Shown piece by piece: positions 1-10,881 of a stretch of DNA of 21,847 bases (within the stretch, counting starts at the first letter, position 1; each line of letters begins with the position of its first letter). The DNA is from Hyphochytrium catenoides (lineage: Eukaryota; Sar; Hyphochytriomycetes; Hyphochytriales; Hyphochytriaceae): contig FLMG01000885.1 of assembly GCA_900088475.1 (NCBI GenBank), positions 41,044 through 62,890 of the forward strand. The letters are read 5' to 3'. The notes under the pieces were generated by a model, which was not told the origin of the DNA, ran no database searches, and saw nothing but the letters and a program-made list of their open reading frames with translations. Made by a program: the position numbers and the translations under genes.

Positions 1-89
1 AGGCGTCACAGTCGAACAAAAGACATAAGCTACAAAGAGGAAAGCAAGAGCAAAGAGTTGAGGAGGACAGAAGATTTTGCCCAGCGTAC

Positions 90-3000
90 CTCTTCTCTTG
101 TGGTACAATCGCTGCCGCTAATGATAGCTTGCTCCATGTCGTTGTTAATTAGCTATAAGGGCAAGGCAGGAAGTGTGAGACCGCCTGTGATAATATACGC
201 ACAGATGAAGGAAGAAAGGCAGTATCCCGATGAAGCCAATGGGGCAACAGTAGAGGCAACATGGACTGCATACAACCACAAGAAGAGAGGCTACACAGTT
301 GCACTCGGCTACCCCTTACCTGGCAAGCGTAGGCAATGTTGATGGCCGTTTCCTGCTTGTCGCCCGTGAGCACCCAAACCTTAATGCCAGCCCTATAGAA
401 CAAGAAGAAATGCGAGAACGAAAGAGTGGGTTGGTACATGGTACTAGGTGAGGCCGCACGTATATGTGCGTCGTGGAACGAGATAAATAATCGGCTGACG
501 AGACGAATGGGACTGCATCGTATCTTCTCCTACTTACCTGCCGAGATCATATATTGCCTGTGGCACACCTTCTTGCAGTCTGTCTTCAATAGCAGTGGCT
601 CCCATCAACATCAGGTTTTTCTCAACCTCCTCCATCAGGTCATCAATCACATTGGGCTGTACACAGCGAGGAGATTTGAAACCTGATTAGTCACGCACCG
701 GTGGGCGGAGGACTTGATAAACTATGAGGTAGAAGCCAGCATCGAGGCAGACCTGGTGTCCTACCTGTCCTTCCTTTCTCTTCTCTATCTCCTTCAAGTT
801 GCTGTTGGCTTCCGCGTATTTCACACTCCACTGCTTGTAAGTCTCCTCGTCCAGCTCTCGGTAGCCGATAACAAGCTGATGGACACACACAAGAGCATAA
901 CACAACCGTCGGCATAGATAAAGGCGAAGCTTTAGGCAGACCAAAAGAGTGCTGCAAGTCATTCCATTCTTCGCGTTCAGTCGGTACGCAAATCTCAATA
1001 AGGTTCAGAAGGGTGATAACGTGACTTGTGAAGGCGGGGGTTGGACCTGAGCGGTAAATAGTCCAAGCTGCATACTGACATACCGTTCTAAGCCCATCGA
1101 GGGCGAACTGGTCCAGGTGAAGCTTGGTCAGCTGCAGCATTTCAGGGAAATCTTGCTGAGGGTTCAGACGCTGGAACATAACTGTGTCGGCTCCCTACAA
1201 TGAAAGCTCGTTGAGTAACGCCCCAAACTCCACTGATGATGCTGTCGCACTCTGTTTCTCGCCCTTACACTATTCTGGCGCGTCGTCTCCTCTTGCACTA
1301 TTCTGTGCGTCCGTGTCCTCATCTACTTTTGAGCCGTACCTTGGTTAGTAGATACAGCTTCCCATTGGGATAGCGTGCCACCACGGACATGCGCTTCCTG
1401 GTCGAGTTGAACTCTAGCACCTCAAGTATTTGGAACTCCTGTACTTTGTCCTGCAGATGCGTCAGCGTGTAAGACCAGGCGGTTCAGACAAACTCATCTA
1501 CAGAAAATGACGGAACTCCAGCGAAACCTGACAACTCCTCGTTCATTGAGTCACTCACCTGAATTTTGACTTTAATTCTGCCAACAGACCGGCCCTGGAA
1601 TTGGAACCCAAAGAATTTGGCTGCGGCCACCAGAGCTTGTTCATCTGTGTTTAAAATGGTTAAGGGTCAGGAGGCCGTACAGAGGACAACAATGGTGCAA
1701 GAACGGATAGAGTTACTGGAGAAGCGCACCACAGTCTTGAAGCCTTACCGGGCGAGGAAGCTGAAAGACGTGGCTCAGCTTCTCCTTCCACAACTTCCGG
1801 GATGACCGTATGGCACACCGCTAGACACGTGAAGAACTACATCAAGGGACAGAGCAAAGGGTCAACATGAGAGGTTTGGCTTGCCTGCGCTATGCGTCTT
1901 GTCAGCAACACTTACCGCTTCCACTTTTTCTGCCTGCGACGATTCACGGCTAGTGTTCAGCACATCCCAAAGCTCAGGACCATCAAAATTTACATACGGT
2001 GCTCGGCCTGGAACAGGCACGCCAAATATGGCCAAGGTGGCGGTGAGATAAGCGAGCTTATGCGCAATAGAGCGTCCAACAAGCGTGTGAAATCATGATG
2101 AGCAGTTCTTCTCCGTCATTAAGCCACAATGTTTCTCCCTATGCTTGTAACTGTTACCTGACTTGTTGTTGCTATCTGGCGGTGGGACCTCCTTTCCTGC
2201 TCTCATGAGAGCTGCGCGACCGATCTCAGTTGTTCCCCGGCCGTAAGACACACCTAAGGAGAAGAGTTAAAAACGTCTACCCGCTTTCGGCCCCACTTGT
2301 ACTAAAAGCCCTGTCGCACGTTCGACAACATTTATTCTCCGTCTTCCGCAGACTGCGACATATCACGCCCCTGACGCCTTATTCTTGGCAGAACCATCAT
2401 CGCTCTCCACCAAACAAGATAACTGTGTACCTTTACCCCAGATACAAGCCAAGGGCCTAGCTTACCATTAACAGAGCACTTCCTGAACTCCATGATATTG
2501 TCTGTGAGAGTACCGGTCTTGTCGGAAAAGACGTAAGACACTTGGCCAAGCTCTTCATTCAGCACCATTGAGCGGACCTTGGCTGGAGTATCGGTTGGCG
2601 CGTGGTACATGTCTAGGTCCTACACAGGGTGGAAAGATGAGGATCTGAGTGAAGAAGAGTATGGAAGGTGCAGACAAGAGATCGAGGAGGGACAGTGATA
2701 ACATATGACGCTACGAAGTGCCAAGGAGACTCAATCTAGGCTCATAGAATCGAAGAAACTTCATGTCGCTGCCGTCTGTGGCCTATTCTTCTATCACCTA
2801 CCCACATCATAAACATCGCCTGAAAGAACTTCGTCATTGCCACAGTGACGTACAGGGAAACAGGAACGAGCTGGTACATCAACAGGAAATAGTAGAATAC
2901 GCCTCGAATCCAGTTGGCAACAGAAGCACCAGCAGATGGAAGTTCTTCCGCTGTACAGCAATAGAAGATGTACCGAAATGGCAATTGGTCAAACAAGGGG

Positions 3001-5569
3001 TAGGTTAGCAAAAGCTACACTCGTCACCCCAGGCAACAACTCCAGCTGTTAGTTTAGTTGAGGAGACAATGAGCAGTCATGGACCCCCTGACCCTACATA
3101 TAGACATAACCCATCTGGAGGCAGGGCCGTAGAGAGCCCAAACACTTTCACAACAGAATACTTGGGAAGAGCCGGGGGAGAGGGGAGGAGGAAGAGCGAC
3201 AGTGGAACTAGAATGAGAAGCGCTTACTCCTTTACTTACGGATGTACCAAGTCTCTCCTTTGAGAAAGTGCGTGTTGGCGTAATAGACGTTGATAGAAGC
3301 CGCGATCGCGCAAAGCGCAAACAAGAACCCAACCATGATTAGGATCAGCTGATTGATGATGTCGTTGATCCTGAGAGGAAGTGACGGAAGCAGTAGAAAA
3401 ACGAATGAGTCGCGGTAGGTCCAGAAGCAAGAGTGGGTTTGGGATAAGCAAAATTGGAGCTTCCTTCAATCACTCTACCTCTCACTACTATTCTCTGTGG
3501 CTACCCTGTCATCCCCTAGATCCTTATTCATGGTCTAGCGTTGTGTGCGCCATTCTTGACCCTCACCTGCTCCACTTGGTAGGTGCCTCGCTAGCAGACT
3601 GCATGATTTTGGTGTCATTTCCGGTGTTCACCACGAGGCCATAGGCCCAAGGCGTATTTCGTAAGACGCAGCCCCGCAGCAGAACATTCTTAGCGTCAAC
3701 GGGGTACACTTGTCCTGGAAGATTCTCCAGTACGAGGGAACCAGCAAACTTGCTGCACGAAAAAACAACTTGAGTTGGTTAGCGGCTAGCGTTACAATAT
3801 TGTCGCTTTAGGTGAACTGAGCCGGCGACGATGCCCCTGATGTTTATAGAAAGAAGCGCATAACAGAAAAGTGGAAAAGCGTTCTTGCCTAATGCTCGGA
3901 TTGGGAAGTTCACAGTTGATGTAGGCTCTCAGCTTCCGGCAATCCTGAGGAGTGATCAAGCTTCCCATGGTGGGCTCCATCGCCTATAATGACAAAGGTA
4001 AGCGGAGAAGACAATAGTACTTGTACACCCCAATATCCACCCAGAGAATAAATCCGTAACCAAGGGACAGGACATGATTACGGCCCGCTCTCCCGTGATG
4101 GAGACCGGAGACATCATACTAAAGACGTCAAAAGAACCAAACAGAAGAGAGAAAGAGGCCTTGATATCGATATTACCTGACGGAGCTTTAGGTTTGTCTC
4201 TCCGTCTAGACTCTTCGTCTCAACGTAGCAGATTCCTGCGGCGGGCTCCCCTTCGGCCTCACAAACGGCGAGTATCACAACGTCTGCTGGGATAGTATCG
4301 TATCCATGGATCTAAGATGTCACGGTCAGAAGCCAAACAGACATGCATGTGGCACAAGAGGTGGTCTAGCAAAGTAAGAGATGAACGGAAGATTGAGAAC
4401 GACGTGGCAATTAGTGAAGTAGGTCTTGTTCTGCATCCGCGAAACCAGGATGCAGATGGTGGTAGTGAACAAGGAAAGAGATAATGCAAGTCACTGAAAG
4501 CTCATCACGTCTTCACCTGGAGGATATCGCCAACTACGACCTCAGACCACTTTTTCTGAACAAAATGTGCAGCGTTGCCCTCTTCTACTAATACATGAGT
4601 CTTGGCAGAGTTCGCCTCGTTATCGGCTCTATGTCTTCTAACATCCTCCATCACCGCAAAGACGCCATCAACGAAAAGGATAAACCTGCAGAAGTAACGC
4701 AGTTAGTATACAATCCAGCGTAGCGCGCATTGCTCAGTGACGCTTTCTGCTTCTTCCAAACATGAGTTGCTATGCTATTAATTGCTTCTGCCCTCTCCAG
4801 ATCTACTACCGTGAAGTTGCCCCGGCTTGTAGAGTCCTCATACGATACCCTATTCTCATTTTCTAAGGATACTCTGCTCGACCCAACTGAGCTCGATATA
4901 TACTTACGCCAAAACAGGAAGGTTCGTCGGTATCCCAGCTGTATTACTGATCTGAGGGATGCACTGAAGAACAGAGACCACCAAGAAGTAGGCATTCGCC
5001 AACTGTAGGACAGCGGAGAGCGAATGTAGGACGTCCAGGAGAAGGCCATGATTACCACGAGAGGAACATTGGCAGGTTGAAAGGTTTCGTCAACTTAGAC
5101 CCTGCTTTGAGCGTGAGAGTGAAAGAAAGTACTGCCCTTCTCACCTTCTGGAAGCTTTCCCAGAGAAACTTGGGCAAAAATGTAACGGGTGTGTACTTAG
5201 AGGTGATAATGATGTTGGAACAGAAGTCCCCCGTTGCATTCTTTTCGAGATTGTTGGCGTACACATATCTACCACCGAAACGACAGCGATGTCAGAGGCA
5301 ACGGATGATAAGCAGCCACGCACCCCTTATCTTCATAATGTCTCCCTCGAACTCTCTACAGTCCTTGCGTGCCCCTGGTCACGGCTACAGCCTCGCGACG
5401 TAAGGGTTTACCTGCTCTCAGCATCTTTAACAACACCAGTTGTTGGAAGAGATTTACCGACATCCCCCATATCGGCATACCCAGCCACATCAGCACGCTG
5501 GACTCCGTTAGGAGCTTTGTCAAACTTCGGGCTGCCCCCGCTATCGGGAGAAGATATGAGCTCCGACAT
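90..5569 (-). CDS. P4-type ATPase (phospholipid flippase), partial, 20 exons
   Basis: P4-ATPases flip phospholipids to the cytosolic leaflet using ATP. Exons (minus strand, high to low): 5569-5412, 5268-5145, 5002-4908, 4685-4517, 4311-4177, 3983-3889, 3752-3567, 3370-3240, 2950-2802, 2619-2466, 2253-2158, 2007-1916, 1836-1749, 1644-1559, 1450-1340, 1194-1084, 875-765, 656-538, 392-320, 152-90. They sum to exactly 782 codons with every phase closing. Visible in order: FLPKFLW before M1; M1-M2 around [13 protein letters not shown]; actuator loop LDGET near residue 218; M4 with PVSL near 394; phosphorylation site DKTGTLT with Asp about 447; ATP-binding SSPDEQALV near 555 and KGAD near 623; [17 protein letters not shown] near 744. 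The family usually has about 1100-1200 residues, so the GDGxND hinge and M5-M10 lie beyond the left edge. The start is the first in-frame ATG of the first supported exon; an upstream exon cannot be excluded. Substrate not inferable. Confidence 0.95.
3753..3888 (-). other. GC-AG intron in the P4-ATPase gene
   Basis: Between the sixth and seventh coding exons, the only junction I found that keeps the frame and the P4-ATPase alignment has the donor AG|GCAAGA (exon ends at 3889) and the acceptor GTGCAG (next exon starts at 3752). The joined product reads [14 protein letters not shown], which fits the family. The other introns of this gene that lie wholly inside the window begin with GT. GC-AG introns are a known minor class in eukaryotes with this donor consensus. 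Confidence 0.85.
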
Positions 5570-8500
5570 GGTTTCTGAAGCCCTTGGGCTTCTTTCGTCC
5601 AGGTACGTCGTCCACACCTCTCCAGCTGGGTGCTGGAACCCACTCCAGCTAGCCAGGAGCTGCTAGAGGTTCTAGTTCTAGGCTCTATATCATGAGCGCG
5701 ACGGGAATCAGAACTCAATTAACGAAGTTCAAGCTTCTTTTCGCGATTATAAATGCAGAGAGTTCAACGTACCTCATACCGTGCAGAGCACCGCAAGCAG
5801 TTAGGGTCACACTCCTCCTCGCGTGGTACAATGGAAGACAGCTCCCAGGGGAAGAGAGGGCGGGCTCGAGTGCGAGGTGAAGGCGGAAGAAGAGGATGGG
5901 ACAGTGTTGGGAGAGTGAAAACGGAGAGTTCAGAAGAGAACCGTTACATGGGCCCAAATTGATTGTCTGATGGTAGCATTGCCTGTGATCAACGCTGCTA
6001 GCTAGGGCTGTGCTCTCCTCTCCCCTTCACCTCTCCCTAAAAGCAAGATTGACAGCCGTACTGGGCTCTAAGTGCGAGAGACAAGAGACAGACCAGGGAA
6101 AGAGAATCTCAAGAAGAGCGTGACAGAGCTCCGCCCCAGTTCAGTAGTAACTCTCGGTGGTGCTGTTGCGCAAGTGACAAGCACACCGGGCGGAATAGGT
6201 TTGGATTTAGAGGGATATTGGGTATGGTGGTTTATAGTGGAGTAAATAAATGCTAAAACCCCCATAAAGCATAACTCAGAAAAATAGTTTTTGGTCGTTC
6301 CAACCCTCACTCTGAATTTATTTCAGCCAATAAGAAGGCTTCTCGAGTCATATCTAAGCCGCTTGCGAATTTCTTATGTTTTATTTATTCGATAACAATC
6401 ATCCCCTCAGCTTGTGATCTTCTTGTCAAGCGGAATATTCTTGGGTGGACAGGGGAGAAATGGTGCATCCCTGACAGTGTGAGAGCGGAGGGAAACAGCC
6501 CACAACAACGTCCCAGGCCTCCCCCAGGCTAAATGTCCAGGTACACTTCCTTCCCTGTGGAGAGCACCAAGAATCATAAGTCAGAGAGATACAGTGCAGA
6601 CTGGCATGGAGCTTGGACATTGAGTCCTGGTTTGGCTGTTCTAGAAGAGGAAGTGGTAGTGGTGGTGATTCTGCTCTTTGGTTGATGGGTTTGATAGAGA
6701 CCAACCCTGTCATCTCTCCAAGGCCCGTCTACATTTCGCACTTGTGCGGTAGGAAGTAAGTAGAGAAGCTCTCAACCTCCGTCTGTCAAGCAAGCCAATA
6801 CGAAGGGATGGTTACGTCGCGTTTTCTGTGTTTGTGGGTGGCCTTTGGTTGGCCATCAACGGTAGATATTCTCGTACAGTAGAAGAGCTATTATTACTGT
6901 ATGACCTTCTTGTCTGATCAGAAAGCCTGGTATTCTTTTCCTGAACAGCCTACGATGTAGAACTGTAACACGCGAGCCCAATCAATGACTACAGTCTAGG
7001 GGAAGTGCAGCAGCTGTAGATAGTTTCCCTTCCGCCGCCGGGGCGTTCTAGGATGAATCCATGCAGGCAAGCCCTAATAATGGGTAAAATAGGGAGAGAC
7101 TTGTCAGGAATCTCTGGCTGTATTATTAGTCCTACAGTACAGTCACGATTTGCTTAAATGCTCTTCGTTATCAACAAAGAACTGCTTTCTAGCAGTGTGT
7201 CATGGGGCAGAGAAGACGAGGAGCTACACTTGTCTAGACCAACAATATGGTCGCCCCAGCTTCGCTAAAGACCATGCGGAGTTAGGCATTTCGGCATGGA
7301 ATAGATGAACCTCAATTAAGAAGGAGGGGTAGCCGAGAGTTCACGGACAAGGGTGTTGGCAGAGGCAGTAGGCTTACCGTAGTAAATCGCACAGTCAGAT
7401 GACGAGGCAGTAGGACCACAAGGCCGTAGTGGCTGGGCACGGCGGAGCAGTACCAGCAAACTTACTGAAGAGGCACTTCTGGGGCACATGAAAGAAGGGA
7501 CCACAACAGCTGGAGGAGCAAGCAGAAAAATCGAGGAAGGACCGTAATAAGGGTTGTTGTTAGACAGCCTACCAGTCGGCCAGCTATGCCTCCACTGGCA
7601 TAGTCAAGCACACGGCAAGTCCGAGCATAGTGGACGACGAATGATGAACAGAAAAAAGCTTTCTTCCGTGGCACTAGTATTTTATTATAGCAGGGCGGCG
7701 GCTATTAAGGTTCAGTAGGTTGCATTTACATCTAGTACAATGATTTATGGCGTGCCGAAGAGGAGAGGATCTCCTAGTGCTCTTGACGCGCACCTAATAA
7801 CAAGGCAAAGTCTCATTATCATATGGGAAACGGCGACGGTGTATATTCCTTACTACTATATCAGCCTTCTCAGTAGCAACAGTATTCAAGTCCAGATGTT
7901 GAAGCACTTCGCAGCAAAAAGGTTACAGGATTTGTCACTGTAAAAGAAGTGAATAGGCTGTCCTCCTTCATTACGTTTTAACGGTAAGAACAGAAACCCC
8001 ATCCTAGAGATGTCTCTGCTCTTCATGTTGTTGCTGTTTTATTGGGTTGTTGCCCTTCTGGTTACAAGCTTTATAGTTCAGTCTAAAGAACTAAGGAAAT
8101 TCACAAAGAATAACAAAGCGTCCAAGAGTAAAGTGACTCTGTCATGTCGATGATCACGAAGCTCAAACAGAGATGCAGAAGTAAAAAGTGGCTCTGCAGG
8201 TCAGGTGACTCATCAACAGATGCAAAAAGAGGTTTCTGAATATTGGTAGCGGAACCAATGGAACCCCACATTAGCCGTTCATGATAATACTGTCATCGGA
8301 GCGTGAAACAGCCTACTGCTGTGGATTCTACCAGGTAGAGGAATGTACTGATGAGAAGAAGACAAACCTTACCTACTAGAACAGTAGCCGAAAGCACCTC
8401 CAACCTCGAATTAAAGAGGTGTCTTTTGGTGGTCCATACAAACGAAAGAAATCAAGAGAAGATGAGAGAAGCCGTGGAAGGTTGGAAGACTATAGAAGAG

Positions 8501-10881
8501 GAAAGAGTTATGGGGAAGACGGGCTTCATCATCACGCTACTATCTTCAATTATCATAGCCAAGCAGGCTGCTGGCATGCCGTTTTACCCTAGTTCTCAAG
8601 GGTAATCATGATAGATTAGCGCAACTCGACAGCAGCGGGACACATCAGTAGTAGATGCCTTATACAACGTCACCATCTCTCTTCCAATTATTGTCTTACA
8701 ACATACGAGAGGCCTGCTATTAGTGAAAGATCCACATTGCAGGAGGGACAAAGAAGAACCCATCATCTGTAGATGACACTCACCCCAAATTCATGAAAGT
8801 CGCATCATCATCATGATGGTGTAGGTGCAAGCCTTTGTGATAGAGCTATCTGAATCGAACTATGATTGAGCTGTGGTGGCGAAGTGATGCTTGCAGCGAT
8901 AGAGCTAGAGTATAATGTCACCACGGAAAGGCAAAGCTTAAGTCTTCGAGTGGAATATTTGCTTGCTGAGAAAGCATCACCATGAGTCTTGTACTTCGTA
9001 CTCTCTACGGATCATCCTCCCCCATCAGTCGGCAGTATGATCGCCTTTTATTGCTGCTGCTGCTGCTGCCATTGGCGTGTAAACGTACGCTTTAGTTTTA
9101 GACAGGCTTTTGAGCTCTAGCAAGCGCCTTATTTATAAATCTGATGACAGTCCACAGGTGACAATTTGTGCTTGAATGAGAAGTTGTACTTTTACTGGGA
9201 ATGTCTGGACATCTCTCTGTCTATCAGTTTTGGTGGAAAAAAAGCACCAACTCAGTACCAACAACACAAGCATGAAACGCACCATTCTGGCCCCATCCTA
9301 CAGTACAGCCCCAAAGTGCCCCATCAATCTTCATCACAAGCAACAGAGCATTTTAGGCGATGGGCTAGACTGGATAGGTTGGGCTTATTGCTTTTTAGTT
9401 CTATAGACTTCGGCCACACTCAGCGTTGTTGTGGAGGAACGAGGACAGGGGTGGGAGGGGGGTTTGTTTGCCTTTTAGTCCACCCCAAATTGAAGCTCGT
9501 TAGCCGAGGATAATACGTTGCGCTACGAATGCCGAAAGTATTATTCCTGTCACCTATGTGTAATGCACTGCTACGTTGTTAGTGAACGAGTATAGGGCTC
9601 TTATCTGGAATCAAGTGACATGCTTTCACCAAAGTATTGCCACTGTTGACTCCATCATTGAAAGGCCTAATTAAAAGTGGGAAGGGCTTATGTAACATAT
9701 AGGGGGAATCATTGACTGCACTTATTATGCATAGGGCGAACTCAGCTGTTGTGGGCAAGGAAAGAAGGCAGCCGTCTCCACCCTAACACAGCTATGTGAT
9801 TGATTGAACCGACGCCTTAGAATGGGAATGGACGGAAGAAACTTGGAAGAAGATGCTTGTCTACCAGGTACAAAGTAGTACTTGTACTCGTCGCGAGGAC
9901 AGACGAGGAGTCGTTACTACTTGGCTTGTACGACCAGCCAGCCAGCCACCATAAGTAAGACCAGGGCAGTAAGGCCCACGTTGTATGGAGCTCCATACCA
10001 TCATTTCCCTTGATAAAAAAACGCCTGGATAGTCCATAAACAGTAGCTTGGCAAACAACTATCCTTGAACCTTGAACACAATCAAAGGAAGGCAGATGCC
10101 AAGAACGAAGACACACCATCATTGATTTATTAGGATCATTACTCTCTTCTATAGAATATGTATAGCTCCTAGTGTCCCACGAGATGGAGCCCCAACAAGT
10201 GCCTGCTGGTAGAACTGAAGAAACTACGAAGCGGGACCTAAGGCAAGGAACACTGTGTGGATAGTTACAGGTTCGTTCCAGTCCTCCTAGGGCCAATCAA
10301 CAAGTGCAGTCTGGTGCGCAACAAGGACCCATCTTCATCTTCTGCTAGGCGAACAAGAGGAAGGATGACTAGCCCGCTGAAGGGGATTATGACGAAAAGT
10401 TCGCAGCAGTAACCGTCGTCGCTATTGTTCTTGATTGAGGGTTGATTGTTCCTCTTCCTCACACTTGCTCTGCATAAAGCATGAAGTTCCAACTCTTCCA
10501 TTACTTCTCACTTCGTCGTCACCTCTTTTGCTCACTGTTCTATGCGCATTTCCCTCCTACTTACCCCTTTGCGGCTTATACCTTATTTAGAGCAGCCTCC
10601 CTTGGCCAGTGTCGCCATCTTCTCTCGAGTCCTTAGCGCCAATTGTATAGGGGTGTACGGTCGTCCACTTCGTGTAGGAAGGAGATGGTCAACAGCAATT
10701 TCATTGGACTAGTAGGCGCTACGCCGCCGGCATCGCAACCGCTATAATGGTCAACAAGGATTATTGTAAGAAAGCTCCCGATCCATGTGTCGCTTGATAG
10801 GAGGGGCAGCTTCAGAAGGCGCTTAGACCTCTCACGAGTAAGTTGAACAGAGATCACTGCGTGTCTATTCTATCAAAAACC
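5570..10881. other. Large gene-free interval between divergent genes
   Basis: This stretch separates the start codons of the minus-strand P4-ATPase gene and the plus-strand channel gene, so it should contain both promoters and 5' untranslated regions. I found no ORF with a recognisable motif. The longest is a 159-codon minus-strand frame at 9817-10296, with no domain, hydrophobic pattern or convincing splice partners. Other frames (6068-6310, 6426-6713, 8351-8605, 9166-9513) look like chance ORFs. A short TGC repeat lies at 9052-9069. No tRNA, transposon terminal repeat or long inverted repeat was seen by eye. It may hold a noncoding RNA, a fast-evolving gene or nothing. Confidence 0.6.
9052..9069. 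repeat. (TGC)6 trinucleotide repeat
   Basis: Six perfect tandem TGC units in the gene-free interval, preceded by a T-rich stretch. It does not lie in any supported coding frame, so it is treated as a simple microsatellite. Confidence 0.9.

Noticed and set aside
5356-5718. 120-codon minus-strand ORF over the first P4-ATPase exon
   Set aside because: The frame that splices in phase into the FLPKFLW exon is a different one (5569-5412), which gives the family-consistent protein.
8838-8900. tRNA-like B box (AGTTCGATTC) on the minus strand
   Set aside because: The flanking bases do not form a T-arm stem or acceptor stem, and no A box lies at the right distance.
9817-10296. 159-codon minus-strand ORF
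   Set aside because: No recognisable motif or domain, no convincing splice partner, and the length is compatible with chance in a 5-kb stretch.
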